DNA of 64,000 nt from Solanum dulcamara (taxonomy: Eukaryota > Streptophyta > Magnoliopsida > Solanales > Solanaceae), in NCBI RefSeq assembly GCF_947179165.1, contig NC_077242.1, positions 3,162,001-3,226,000 of the forward strand, given 5' to 3'. Within the stretch, counting starts at the first letter, position 1, and each line of letters starts with the position of its first letter. The notes below the pieces were generated by a model. It had not been told where the DNA came from. It did no database searches and saw only the letters and a program-made list of their open reading frames with translations. This document shows, piece by piece, positions 33,888 through 46,018 of this stretch. Both the position numbers and the translations under genes were made by a program.

Positions 33888-36800
33888 CTATTCACAGGCC
33901 AATTTTGTACCAAAACTGGTCAGGCAAATTGCAAACGCTTGGAAAGCAGACAAAGGCTTCCTGTAGTCCATTGTAAAAATATCATCTCCTACTTTCCCAA
34001 ACTGGAGGATAACTGTATCCTCGTCACCTTTTCCACCAGGTTGGCTTTGGTCCATCGTTGCAACTAGCTGAAAGTTTTTCACAGATGCAACGGTGACCCT
34101 GCCGTGGAAATTTAAACACCAACATTGCAAATGCTCATGCCACCGTGGAGCTTTGTTTTTCAGAACTGTGGAGCTGGTTTCTGCGGAACCAGGCTGCTGC
34201 TGCTTCGGAGCATCCTGAGATTTGTCCATAACAGCTTCTCCAGGGCAAGGGCACTTGAGTGAACTTATCATCCTCCTTGGTCCTCTTGACTTCAACAAGT
34301 TTAACTTGTAGGAAACACTTCCCACTTCAAAATTACCAGCTGGTAACTGGGGACTAATTTGCTTGCTTGCAAAACGTCGACAAGACCGGCTGCTTGATGG
34401 CCTTGCCCCATTGTGTGGGGGTTGACTATCATATATGGTAAAATTGGTTCCAAGAAAGTCCGACCTGTCAATTGGATTCAATGGGAAGGTTAGAACACGA
34501 AGGAACAAACAAGAATGAAAATCAGAACACATCTTTTCTTCTCCCCTTATTCGGAAGGATACTCAGGAGTTTATCTATCATAGAGACAGGGAAACACAGG
34601 TATTATGGTGGGATATTGCAAGTTAAAAGGAAAGATTAAGCTTTTGCCAAGAGATGGGTGACATTACATGTTTTTACTGCAGTTTCTAGTGATGTATTGC
34701 AAGTTAAGTTTTTACATGTTTTTAGTGTAGTTTCTCCAGCTAACGACATTGAACACAAGACTCAACGGAAAATCAAGTTAGAAAAGGAGAGTAACAAACA
34801 AAAAGGAACTCCAAGTAAAGCATTCAATTTTCTAACCTCCTCTCAAGGACAGAAACCTTAACAACAAAGAAACAACATTAATGGGGCTATCTTTAAGAAC
34901 CTTCTCTAGGCCACTAAATGAAAAGGGTACCAGCACCCTTTCGTTAAGGAGGATACAGCTGTGTACTTCAAGCTGTCAGCATCATCAATATTTGTACCAA
35001 CAATTGAACAGATTCCTTGATGGCAATCCATAATTGGGAAGTGTAGATTTCCTACCTTAGTACAGTTCCAAATAAAAAGTGTAGATATCCTTCCTAATTA
35101 CTGTGTCATATTTCTATTGAAGTAATTGTTTGATGAAAAACTAACACTCACAGGAACATTAACATTGAAGATTACCTTGTCTGCATGATCAAAAGCGTAC
35201 AATTGCACATTAATTCATTGTATCAAGATTAGTGTTCAGTTACATGGCAGAAAAGATGGATAAACGTCTAGATACCAATCAATTTTATGTTCTGAGACTT
35301 GGATATCTTGATGTCATACTTGGAAAAAAAGAGAGGAAGAAATAGCACCAAATTAATCTTTTTAAAGTAAAAAAATTGACAGCACTGTCAGTGGTACTAT
35401 CAGCAGTTGCCAGCGTAAAACAATTCAGTTCACTCCGGATACAAAAGTAACAACATCTGTGAAATTAGGTAGACTATATCACATGAATTATAGCTAAAGA
35501 GCCTGTTTGGATTGGCTTTTGGCTTATGACTAAGTCATAAACCATAAGTTAGAAATTCTAGCTTACGTCTTTTGGCTTATTTATGTTATTTTGACTTAAA
35601 AACAAGTGTTTATAAGCATTTTTTTATTTTACCCACACACTACAAAACTACTAAAAAACTATTTTGGCGTAAAAGCATCTAAAATAAGTCAATCCAAACA
35701 GGCTCTAAGACTAGCAGAATTTCTATCCTTAAAGAATTGAATTTCACCATGCCAGGATTCTTCTTCCTTGCAAAATATTAACAGAGACATTGCATGGGGG
35801 ACATCAAAAAGGTACACAAATAAAAATCTAAGGTATGAACCAGCAAGACTATTTGGAATGCCTCACAAATATTCTCATCCCACACCCTCTTCTTTTAGCA
35901 TTCTTGATCACTAAGCAGCCTGCTCAACCCAATCTGTTTAGTAGCAACATACCAAACCACTCGACCTTTTAGACAAAAATGCCTCACAATTTTGGCTTCT
36001 AATTTGTGACACCGAATATCTCCCAACAAAAAAAGTTTTGTATCTTATACACCTAGAAGGAAACACGTTTGACACTATACTACTGACTCTTGTTGCACGT
36101 CTAGATTTTAATTTGTCATATGACATCATATGTCAGATGCACTCTACCGAGTTCTAGCCATGTCATTCTATATTTTTCTACAAACATCATTTTTCCTAAA
36201 TTCTCCATCAGCGTCTAGTCGTCAAGTTACATATATGCAACTAGACGTGTTTGTGAGAATTTTGATATTTCTGATTGTTAGGACTTTTAGGATACAGCCT
36301 AGATTTAGCCCTTCAGACTCATTTTGCCTGACAACGTTGAACACATATTACATCAAATAAATGGCCTTCCTCATTCTTCATTTTAAGGGGTCAACTTATT
36401 TTTACCTTAACTTCCCAACATACGCCTTACTTCTCTGAGACAAATCATCTGCGTCAAGAGATATTATATATTCAATGTGAGCACCATTTCTGTACCTCCG
36501 GGCTGCTAAGAGGAACTTCCCCTGGTCCATTAACGCTGCCAAAGATAAATACCAAGAAAAACATTCAAATAATAGAGAAATCTCTAACAACTAGGAGGAA
36601 CATACTATAACTGGTGAGTCTACACGTCTTTGAAACAGTATCTGTATTAGTAATTGGAGAATCAGACTCAAACCATCCATCAAGCTGATAGCTGTCGTGA
36701 AATAGCAATGAAAAATAGAATACAAGAGACTTTTATTACAAGGAGTCCTAATAAAATGTGAAATTAAAATAAATAATCATGATGAATTTTCATGTCATGT

Positions 36801-38526
36801 CATGCTTATAAAAGTATAATTAAAACGGTGCATGTCTCTAGACTTTGTGAATAGCTAAGATAGTACAGACAAACTTGCAAGTGCTTTTAACTATTCTAAC
36901 TTTAAGAGATTAAGATATCAAAACTGATTATGGAAGATTTCAAATCTTGATGAGATGGGAGCACGATAAGGTTAGGTGCCAACATGTAGACAATTGAGAC
37001 TAAAACTAATAAGTCAATACATAGTTGAATAGTCAATGCTAATGTAAAGTCTAAACAAAAAATACAGACCAAGTCAGTTGACCCAGAAAGATTCAAAGAC
37101 AATTTAAAGCTTATGACTATTCAGTTGCTTAGTAACCACCAAAAGTACGGTCCCAACCAGCATTTTCAAGTCAAACATCAATTACTGCAGGTAGCAACCA
37201 ATTTCCCAAGGCTAAGTTCCTGAAAATAATATTTGTCAAAGTAACAACTCACAGGGTGAAAGAGCAAGATACAGGTAAAAGGTTGCGTTCTTCTTGTCAC
37301 GTTTGATGAAACATTGAAGAGGAGAGTCTCGAGGCCCAGGCTGCAGTAGAAATTGGAGAAGGAAGGCACATTAACAACTGCCTTAAAATATAACAGATAT
37401 AAAAACAAGAATGGAGTAAACTAAACTCCTAATTACCTATATTATACAGATAATCAAGCTAAGGCATTTCTTTCAGCTGAAATTATCCCTAAAACCAACC
37501 CAGTATTCGAAAAGAACTGTAAAAATATTTCCCCTTTTTCATCTATGGGGTTGCTTCATCTACTGGAACCAGTAGCGGTGCACCTTTTGCACATACAGGA
37601 AACTCGTTATTGTAAGAGTTGATCAAATTCAGAATGGAAGAAGTTGATCTAGACTAAAAGCGTATCCAACAAGGACAATTCACAGGCTCAGAAAGAAAGT
37701 CCCATTATACTCCCAACTCAAAAACAGCAAGTTCACCGGACTACAAAACTACAATCGATCAACTATGCCTTGACCCAAAATAGTTCGAACGGTTACACAT
37801 ATCCTCTGTTTCTATTCCTCTCTAATCATGCCTATTTCATACTTTCACTCCTACCCAAAATTACCAACTCCAGAATTTTCCTTTTTCCCCCTTTCCTCAG
37901 TGTTTCACTTATCAGAACACCACAGCAATTAAGCTTATGCAACAATGAGAACAATACAATTAACATACAAATTTTACGCAAACAAATTCCTCACAGAATA
38001 TCCAAAGATTAAAGCTTAAACGATCTAAAGTTATACTCTTTGAACCTCCAATTAGGGAAAATCACAAAAAAAACCAAAAAACCTATTTTAATTTTCTTCT
38101 TAAAACAACAAAAATTGAGGTAAAAAAAAAGTTGAGAGCAATTTGCACCTGCTTAAGGCAAGAAGGGAAAGTAATTTTTCCAGCCTGAAGAGACGACTCA
38201 ACTACATCCTCAGTAACTTGCCTCCATCTCTTACACACACATCCACAAGCGACGACGTTTTGACGGAGTGGCCAACTATGCTCAGAAGCTTCCACTCTCT
38301 GTATTATCTCTCCCAGAATCTCCGGCAACATATTCGACCACGACGACGTCGCATCGCCGGAATCCGATTCAACGGCGGCGCCGCTTTGCTCGTCTCCTAA
38401 TTTGTTCGAAACAACGAAATCATCTCTCGTAGAAGCTTCTGGAAGTTTGAATTCTTTGAATGATTTTGAAAATGTAAAAGATCGACTGATGATTCTTCGT
38501 GAGAGAAAAGAACGACGCAGTGACAT
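33888..38526 (-). CDS. TLP7: Tubby-like F-box protein (TLP7 type), 390 aa, 4 exons
   Basis: Minus-strand exons 38149-38526, 37253-37340, 36406-36535 and 33888-34464 join to 1,173 nt with GT-AG borders and matching phases. The N-terminus [17 protein letters not shown] is followed by an F-box (about residues 63-115: [24 protein letters not shown]), which binds SKP1 in SCF ubiquitin ligases. The tubby domain follows ([76 protein letters not shown]) and ends in the family's invariant FGTKLACE. Such tubby domains bind membrane phosphoinositides. The N-terminus and overall size resemble Arabidopsis TLP7 more than the longer TLPs. Intron 3 (34465-36405) holds a MITE. Confidence 0.93.
35499..35705. 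repeat. MITE in intron 3 of the Tubby-like gene, 207 bp
   Basis: Terminal inverted repeats GAGCCTGTTTGGATTGGCTT and AAGTCAATCCAAACAGGCTC bound an AT-rich body. TAA lies near both ends, giving a possible 3-bp target duplication. It is of the same general type as the element at 42811-43107. Confidence 0.75.
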
Positions 38527-41500
38527 ATTGATGAATTTTTTGGTTTTTTTGTTTGTATTTTTGGTTTCTTATTTTGTGTGTGAAACTGTAAATTGGAGAG
38601 AGTGAAAGAGAGAATAAAAGAGACCAGAAATTTTTGGTTTGTGAAGGGGAAAAGATAAAGTAAACTGTCCGTTATTTAAACTTACATCACTGGTTGACGT
38701 GTCATGTGTGTCTAGATTTGGATTTCATTTTTTTAAAAAAATAATAATTAATGATTGATTTGAAAGAAAAGTTTTTGGAGAGCATGTTATAAAATTTTGA
38801 AAATTTTTGTAATAAGAAATTTCTAATTTTTGACTGTATAAGCTTGCTTATATGGTTGATTTCAAGTCTAGTAAAGAAGCTAGAATGATGATGGTAGACC
38901 AGCAATTAAAGTAAAATTTGTCAATTATGAATATCTAATGTCTAAAATAATTGGAATATTTTTATAAGTAGGGTGTGAATATATATGTTATCTATTAGTT
39001 GGAGATATATGTTAGATTTGTTAGAACTTCTAATTAAGCTAGAGTTTTTTATATTACAATCGTCTTATATATAACAATATTTCACTATAAAACTTATGTT
39101 TATTATTATATTATAATATATATTTTTTATAATAATATTTTATTATAGCAATCAAAATATTAAATAAACAACGTTATTATAAAAATGTCTAATTGTATTA
39201 GTACATCTATACACACATAAATTGACCTAAAATAAATCAGTACAAATTTATACGGTTGATAACAACTTATTAGGAATTGAGATGTATGTGTCACCATGAA
39301 GAAGTTTTTGATTGAAAGTTTTTTAGTAAGCGCCTTTGTAGTATAAAAGTAACAATTAGTTTGTCAATGAATTTTATATACTGAATAATTAAGAATTAAT
39401 ATTTTAAATATACAAAAATATGTCTTGTAAAAAAAGTAATTATGGTAGGTAGATTTGTCTTGTTAATGCAACTCACATGTGAGATTAATGGGTTATGATT
39501 AGTTTATTTATTGCTTTAAAAGAAAGAGAAAGACTTCTGCTTGTTTGACTATGTTTTTTCTTGTTCGAGTTTAAATGATATGGTCAAAATTAGACGGCTC
39601 AATCTCTCAAAATCCAACGATATTTTCGTTAATAATTTTTTTAAATTTTTGAATATATGCATATCAAAAAAAATTAACATAAAAAATTATATATCTAAAA
39701 ATATTAAAAATTATAATAATTAATAATTTAGAATATTAAAAGAAATATGAAAAAATTGCAATGAAAGATCAATTCGATTGAATCTTGAAAAGCAAAATAT
39801 ATCATGTAAATTGAAATTAAAGGAGAATATTTTCTTAATTTTAATTTATGTAAATCTATTTAAGAGAGAATGAATATTATAGAGAAAAAGTCTTAAAAAC
39901 CCTATGGTTTTATATATTTTTTAAGAGAAAACAAATTTCTCTTAAATAACTCCAAAAAAAACAAAAATAGATCTCTTTTTGTAAGATTTTATTTATTCAA
40001 CTCTTTTTCCAAGTACATTAAAACCAAATGAAGATTTTTTAATCAACTCTATTTTCTAATATTTTATTTGTTCAACTCTTTTTCCCTGGTCATCTATTGT
40101 TCCACATGCTTCCACGTGGCCATTTGATTCTTCATATAATAACGAAAATAATAAAGGAGGGAATAAGGAAAATTTGATATTGTCCTTGAATGCAGTAGGA
40201 CACCAAAGTTGTGTATTTCCACTCATTTTCTAAAATATGGACCTAAATAAATTGTGGGAGTTGAACAAATAGAATATTATTATTTTTTTTACGTTAAGCA
40301 GATTGTGGGATCTAATTTTAAAACTTTAATATAAATTGTGACGTTATATTAGAAGAAATTATTCATAAAAATCGCAATTGATATATCAGTAGAAGTATTT
40401 AGTGAATGAGCCAAATGTACATTGACATATACAGATTCCGATGGTTCATCAAAACTTCAGTACAAATTGTGTCACAACTTTAACATAAATTGTTCAAAAC
40501 TCTTGATATATAGATTATCAAGCCTTTCACATAAATTTCACTAATACAATGTTGTTTCAAAATTGATCCACATCAAATTCAAATTTGATATCAAATTAAT
40601 GTAATGTCAATTTCAACAATTTTCAATAATTAAAATCAACTTATAACTCGTCGAAAATCAACAAACCCATTTCTTTCTTCTTCTTCACAATCAAGTTTAG
40701 CAAGACCCCAATAATAATGTTGTTCAATTTTCCTTAACCAAACAATAAAATTTCAATTTTAAGAGTTTCCTGCATATCTTTTTTTCTATGTTAGTTGATC
40801 CTTTAGACACAATTTTAGAGTTCAATCCTTGCCCTTAAAAGAATTTTAAGATATGCACTTTTTAGAACCAAAACATACACAAAACAATGTGGTTTAAGAA
40901 TGGAAACATGTTTTTTTTCCTTTCCATTAACTTAATTTTTGCAATCACAAAGTATGATCAACAACCAATTCCCCTTGAAATAGGAAAATTATTTTATAAT
41001 GCTAGGTAGAAAGAAGAAAATAAGACACAAATAACATACTCACTTTAATATATGCCATTTTGGTGAAAATGTCCTTCAAATGAACTGATTTTTATTTTTC
41101 ACCCTCATTAATAAGTTTTTTCAGGGCTCACGATATAATTTATAGAATATTGTGATGTAAAAATATAAATTTATGCTCCATGAAAAAATTATTTATTTAA
41201 AGAAACAAATAATTAAAGATGAACACAAAATAGGGGAAGAGGTGCCAATGGCGCACTTTTTGTCCTTCTATATTTGCTTGCATAGGGGTTCTTCAGTCCC
41301 TTTAAATAGTTGATGAGGTCGTTGTTTCTTATTGGTAAAAAAAAAAAAGGTCAAATTTTCTCCTCAACCATCCAAAAAATCTCTATTTCTAAATTAAAAT
41401 TAAAATCATTTTATGTTCTGGCTTCGTTAATAACAAATATAAATACATGACGATATACTAAAAGCAACTATGTAAATGGGTCAAAAGTATAACATAGTTA

Positions 41501-41553
41501 ACTCAAATAATACATAGACAAATTTGCACATCCTCTATTCTTTTGTATTATAA
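38527..41553. other. AT-rich intergenic DNA
   Basis: The first 100 bp hold the Tubby-like gene's leader, with CT/GA-rich stretches. The rest is highly AT-rich with no coding signal and no recognisable repeat ends. Confidence 0.4.
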
Positions 41554-41982
41554 GGGGCCGTTTAGTCCCCGGGATAACTTGGAATATCTCAGGATTAATT
41601 ATCTACTAAATTTTTAGAGATCGTTTAGTTAGAAACGGGTTATTTCAGGATTAATTATCTTGAGATAAGTATTTTATTATGTATGTGGGATAATTTAACC
41701 CATCATTATGATATAAATGATGGGATAAATTATCCCAAACTTAGCAGTCAAACAAGACACTAAAATTTTGTCTCTTAACTATTGTTTTTATCCCAAAATT
41801 ATTTATTTTTATTCCTCACACCAAACAATTACTTGAAATTGGAAATAAGTTATCCCGGATTACTTATTCCGAAATAAGTTATCCACTATATATATAAGAA
41901 TTGGAATAACTTATCCCAACACTAAAATATAAATAATGGAATAAATAATCCAAAGATTACTTAATATTCTTCCAACTAAACG
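41554..41982. repeat. MITE-like element with internal inverted repeats
   Basis: Begins GGGGCCGTTTAGTCCC and ends near CCAACTAAACG, so the ends contain GTTTAGT/ACTAAAC inverted motifs. Inside, GGGATAATTTAACCCATCAT and ATGATGGGATAAATTATCCC (about 41687-41735) form a near-perfect hairpin. Several TTATCCC motifs recur. Superfamily is uncertain. Confidence 0.45.
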
Positions 41983-42558
41983 CAAAATAAAATAATCATA
42001 TATTTTATCTTGAAATTCTTATACCTTATGCTTCATATCAAACAACTCTCTAATATTAATCCTAAAATATCTCATCTTATCTCGTGTATCTTATCTCGAG
42101 TATATTGACCATGCAAATGTGCAATACAGACAAATGACTACTAAGCTCATGGACCGAAAGTTCAGAGTGACTTGTTACAAAGAAACTCGTAAAAGTTGTG
42201 TGGGTTAGTCACTTTTGATCCACTTTTTAATATTCAACCAAACTTGAAATGTTATTAAAAAAAAATGATATAGTGTTTATTTGGTTCCATATACTGATTT
42301 GATACTTCCAAGAATATTTATTAGAAATTTATTTTATAAAATTAACCTTATTAGTTATAATTAAAATTCTAAATTTTAACTATCACGGTAGTACTTAGGC
42401 AGTTGTTAGATAATATGTGATAATATTGCAAGAAAATTATAGATTCACTCTCTTAATTTGCTAAAATAACAAGTAAAAAATAATAATTTTAATATAGGAT
42501 GGTAAATACAATTATAACTAAACATGCATAACTAATTCTTATATAACTAATTTATTTA

Positions 42559-42802
42559 GTGTACAACTAATTTCAACCTTATAATACATTCCTTATCATT
42601 AGTATAATAATATATGTATAACTAATAATTTTTATGAAATAACAATTTCACCTTTAGAAGCTACACAAAAAATAGCTTTAGTGTACAACTAATTTCAACC
42701 TTATAATACATTCCTTATCATTAGTATAATAAGATATGTATAACTAATAATTTTTATGAAATAACAATTTCACCTTTAGAAGCTACACAAAAAATAGCTT
42801 AA
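42559..42802 (+). repeat. 122-bp tandem duplication
   Basis: The block containing GTACAACTAATTTCAACC and ending CACAAAAAATAGCTT occurs at 42559 and 42681. The two copies are almost identical. It lies directly left of the MITE at 42811. Confidence 0.88.
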
Positions 42803-42810
42803 GTCATTAT

Positions 42811-43107
42811 GAGCCCGTTTGGATGGGCTTAAAAAAATTAACTGTTTTTAGAATTTTGAAGTGATAAAAGTTATTTTTATAAATAAGCAGTTAAGCGTTT
42901 GAATAAAAGTGCTTATGTTGAAAATAAGTGTTTAAATTTTAGGGTTAAAAGAATAAAAAGGATAGTTTAAAATTTTAATTAAAATATAAAAATAATTTCC
43001 ATGGTCAAACAAAATGGCTTTAAGTTAACATTAAACAAATACGTTCAAAAATTAGAAAAAGACTTTAAGTTGATTTTGACCAACTTAAAGTCTATCCAGA
43101 CGGGCTC
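42811..43107. repeat. MITE, 297 bp
   Basis: Terminal inverted repeats GAGCCCGTTTGGATGGGCTT and AAGTCTATCCAGACGGGCTC, with TAT on both sides (42808-42810 and 43108-43110). The inside repeats AAGTGTTTA and GCTTAT motifs. No protein is encoded, so it would move with a transposase supplied elsewhere. Confidence 0.78.
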
Positions 43108-43441
43108 TATAATTAACAATTTAACACTCCAAGTAATAACTAGGAGACACAAATTAAAAGAGAGGGAATTAGCAATCTTAAAACATATTTTTCCAATACA
43201 TTCTGGATTAGTTGATACATGCTCGCCACGTCTTCGTGTCGTGGCAAGCTCTCTGAATAACACGTGTTTTTCTGCATGCGACCAACTGCGTATTAGCTTA
43301 ACACCTGTCATAGCCACTCATCCACTTGTAAAAAAAACTTCTCTAATTTGAGAAAAAATTCTTCTTAAAAAAAAAACCAAAAAAAAACCATGCAAACTAG
43401 TTTTGCATGATGAACCCGATGAATCAAAAACCGGAAAATAT

Positions 43442-45301
43442 TCATGAATTTTCTCTTTGACGGTCATGATTGATTCCCCATCTGCGAACACCGAATTGCA
43501 AATGCGCCGATGCTATAAGAAATTCCACTTTTTGTTGTGGCGTTAATAGCTCTACCAAATTTTCTATCGTCTTCATCCTCACTTTGTCCGCCTTCTCTAA
43601 AATTTCCACTAGCTTTTCCATCTTCGCATCAACGTCTCCCATTAAACCAATTATCTCGCTTGCACCATCCTGCATGAATGAAATAGTGGACTAAAATTGA
43701 CATAATTAGAGCAAAATTGATCATTCATATAGTTGGTGTCACTCCTATTCCTGTATCAAAAGTTAGGAAACCAGATGAAAATAAAAAATAGTATTCGATA
43801 GGAATTTAATCCTCTTATCCTACTCGAGGTTAGAGATTATTTCCTCCTAAGATAAAACGGATAAACTATTAAAGAATTAGTGATATCTTAGGTAATAGCA
43901 ATACCTTAGGTATCTTCAATAATTTCAGCGTAATCAAAAGTTGACAACAAAATTACACAAAAATTCAACTTTGTTTATAAGAAAATATATGGAAAAAAAA
44001 GGAGAAATTCAATATTCAAGAAAGTTCGACACAATTGGTATTTTTTTTTTGGAAATTGGAAGCAATGTTTTACCATAAAAGAATTCCCCCTTTATTTATT
44101 TTACAGATATGGATTTTTTGTCTGTCATTGTCATCCACATCAGAATAAATAGAATTTTCCGAAAAAAACCTGGCTAATCAGATTTGCCAGAAGAGCCGAT
44201 GTACAAAGAAAGAATCTGTTTTGAGCTAACTATCGAGACTTTGGCCTATCCGGACACATACTTCGAAAGTAACTCCAGAAATAGAGGCTTTTGCTTCTGT
44301 TCAATACATAATGACTGAAGCCAACTTTGGTTCGAATCTTTGTTGCGAAGTCAATAAATTAGACAACGACTTACTTCAATTTTGATCCTAGTTACTCTTT
44401 GGGGCGGAGTGGAAGAAGGGGGATTCTCGAACGCGAAATTCAACTTTGTTTATAAAAAAATATATGCAAAAAAAAGGAGAAATTCAATGTTCATAAATGA
44501 GAAGAAGTTCAATGTACAAAATGAGAGGAATAAGAGAAAAATTCTCTATATAGATACTTATTGTAGCTCATCGAAAAAGTCAGGAAAAGTCACAACCTTT
44601 AATCCCTTTGAAAAAATCACAACTATCACAAACTCCTTGAAAAGGGATAACATTTCGTAAAAATAACGTTCACTTCTTTAAAACCCAATAGTTAATCCAA
44701 CATTTAGATCCCAATTATTTTTAAATTTGGGGTCAAGACAACCAACTCAATTATTTAGAGTATTGTAATCGACAAAGTGGCCTTAATCTCATCAAAATTG
44801 AATTCGATAAGAAGAAAAAATAAAGGAAGAGAGATGAAGATGTCGTGCCTGCCAGTCGGAGAGTTCATCGGTGATAGAATTTTCTTCGTGAACAGCTTCA
44901 CATTGAAGTTCACTAACACGAGCGAGTTGATCAGGCGACAGATCACCGAGGTCTCCGTATCGGAAACCACGGAGAATGTCGATAATGTGAGATTCAAACA
45001 GAATGCTTGATTCAGTGTAGATAAGGTGGAACGCCGTAGTCGGTCGCCATCCGGCAATCCATTGGAGAGATCGTTCAAGTGAAGTACACCATGGCGCAGA
45101 GAAAACAGAGAGGATGTCATTTTTTGCAGCTAAAGACTTGACTCGGTAGTACTCGCAGTAATGTGATATCAGTTTTTGAACCAGCTGTTGTTGCAATTGG
45201 CGGTGTTCATCACTAGTCGCCGGCCGTGGAACTTGGTTAAGTTGCCGTACGATTTCTTTCAGTTGATCGAACCATGTTTGGTAGAAACGCTGGAAGCTCA
45301 T
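43442..45301 (-). CDS. DOG1-domain protein (DOG1-like), 226 aa, 2 exons with a GC-AG intron
   Basis: Minus-strand exons 44849-45301 (151 codons) and 43442-43669 (75 codons plus stop) join to 681 nt. DOG1-domain proteins include regulators of seed dormancy and the N-terminal dimerisation region of TGA bZIP factors. The start (MSFQRFYQTWFDQLKEIV), the WIAGWRPTTAFHLIY block, the LARVSELQ and ENSITDELSDWQ helices, and the C-terminal blocks (LLTPQQKVEFLIASAHLQFG, WGINHDR) are diagnostic. There is no bZIP, so it belongs to the DOG1-like group. Homology places the junction at DWQ|DGASE, which requires donor CAG|GCACGA, a GC instead of GT. The intron contains an old copia LTR. The nearest Arabidopsis relative by position is probably At3g14880. 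Confidence 0.88.
43737..44690 (-). repeat. Old, interrupted copia-type solo LTR inside the DOG1-like intron
   Basis: Stretches such as ATAAAACGGATAAACTATTA, TTCAATAATTTCAGCG, CAACTTTGTTTATAAGAAAA and the AAAAGTCACAACC motifs match the LTRs at 48087-48597 and 52316-52827. The ends (TGTCACTCC on the left, CCCAATA on the right) fit a mutated TG...CA pair. A roughly 410-bp unrelated block (about 44030-44440) splits it and is flanked by a repeated CAACTTTGTTTATA sequence. Flanks GTTGG and GTTAA share only three bases, so the target duplication is eroded. Confidence 0.55.
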
Positions 45302-45372
45302 CTTTCTTTTTTTTTCTCTTCCTTTTCTAATTTTGTTCTATGTTTGAAAGAGGTTTGAGTGGAGTGGTCTTC

Positions 45373-45381
45373 ATTTTATAG
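45373..45381 (-). promoter_or_regulatory. TATA box of the DOG1-like gene
   Basis: Reads CTATAAAAT on the minus strand, about 72 bp before the ATG at 45301. Confidence 0.5.
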
Positions 45382-45523
45382 TGCTTTAATTTGTATGTAT
45401 TTGGTTTTCTATTGGGAAGGACCTGTAACAGTTTCAAGCTAAGCTAAACATATGTTACATATGTAATTTAAATATAATATAATATTATATTATAAGTTAA
45501 TAATATACAACAAGCTGGGAAAT

Positions 45524-45612
45524 CGTGAGGTCTGGATAAGATAGGATGTACGCAGATCTTATCACTACTTCATGCAGATAGAGAGACTGTTTTCGAAAGA
45601 TAATCGGCTCAA
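45524..45612 (-). repeat. TS-type SINE fragment
   Basis: Plus-strand AATCGTGAGGTCTGGATAAG, GTACGCAGATCTTATCAC, GAGAGACTGTTTTCGAAAGA and ATCGGCTCAAAAG correspond to the TS SINE read backwards. It is diverged and lacks a clear TTG tail. Confidence 0.6.
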
Positions 45613-45771
45613 AAGTCACAGTCCCAAGTAAGAGAGAAAAACAATATATATAGTATAATGACAAAAAATAAAAAGCGATACAAATTTTACAAGATAAGAA
45701 CAATGACGATAGCAAAGTAATGTGATAGTCAATGGTAATAACAATATACATCTTATTATAATTAAAAAGTA

Positions 45772-46016
45772 CTCCCTCCATTTAAAAAAGAATGACCTAA
45801 TTTGACTTGATACGAAGTTTAAGAAAATAAAGAAGATTTTTTCATCTTGTGCTCTTAAATTAAAGTTATGTCAAATGTACCAAAATATTTCTTAATCTTG
45901 TGACCTTAAATATGTCACGTGAAAAGTTGAAATTAAAATTTTGCCAAAAAATAGGGTCATTCTTTTTGAAACAGACTAAAAAGAAAATAAGATCATTCTT
46001 TTTTAAAAGGAGAGAG
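45772..46016. repeat. Stowaway-type MITE, 245 bp
   Basis: Ends CTCCCTCCATTTAAAAAAGA and TCTTTTTTAAAAGGAGAGAG are inverted repeats. TA dinucleotides flank both sides (45770-45771 and 46017-46018). The CTCCCTCC terminus with TA duplication is the Tc1/mariner-related Stowaway signature. Confidence 0.82.
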
Positions 46017-46018
46017 TA

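Noticed and set aside
39000..41550. Short AT-rich ORFs
   Set aside because: Low-complexity translations (Asn, Ile, Lys, Phe) with no homology signal.
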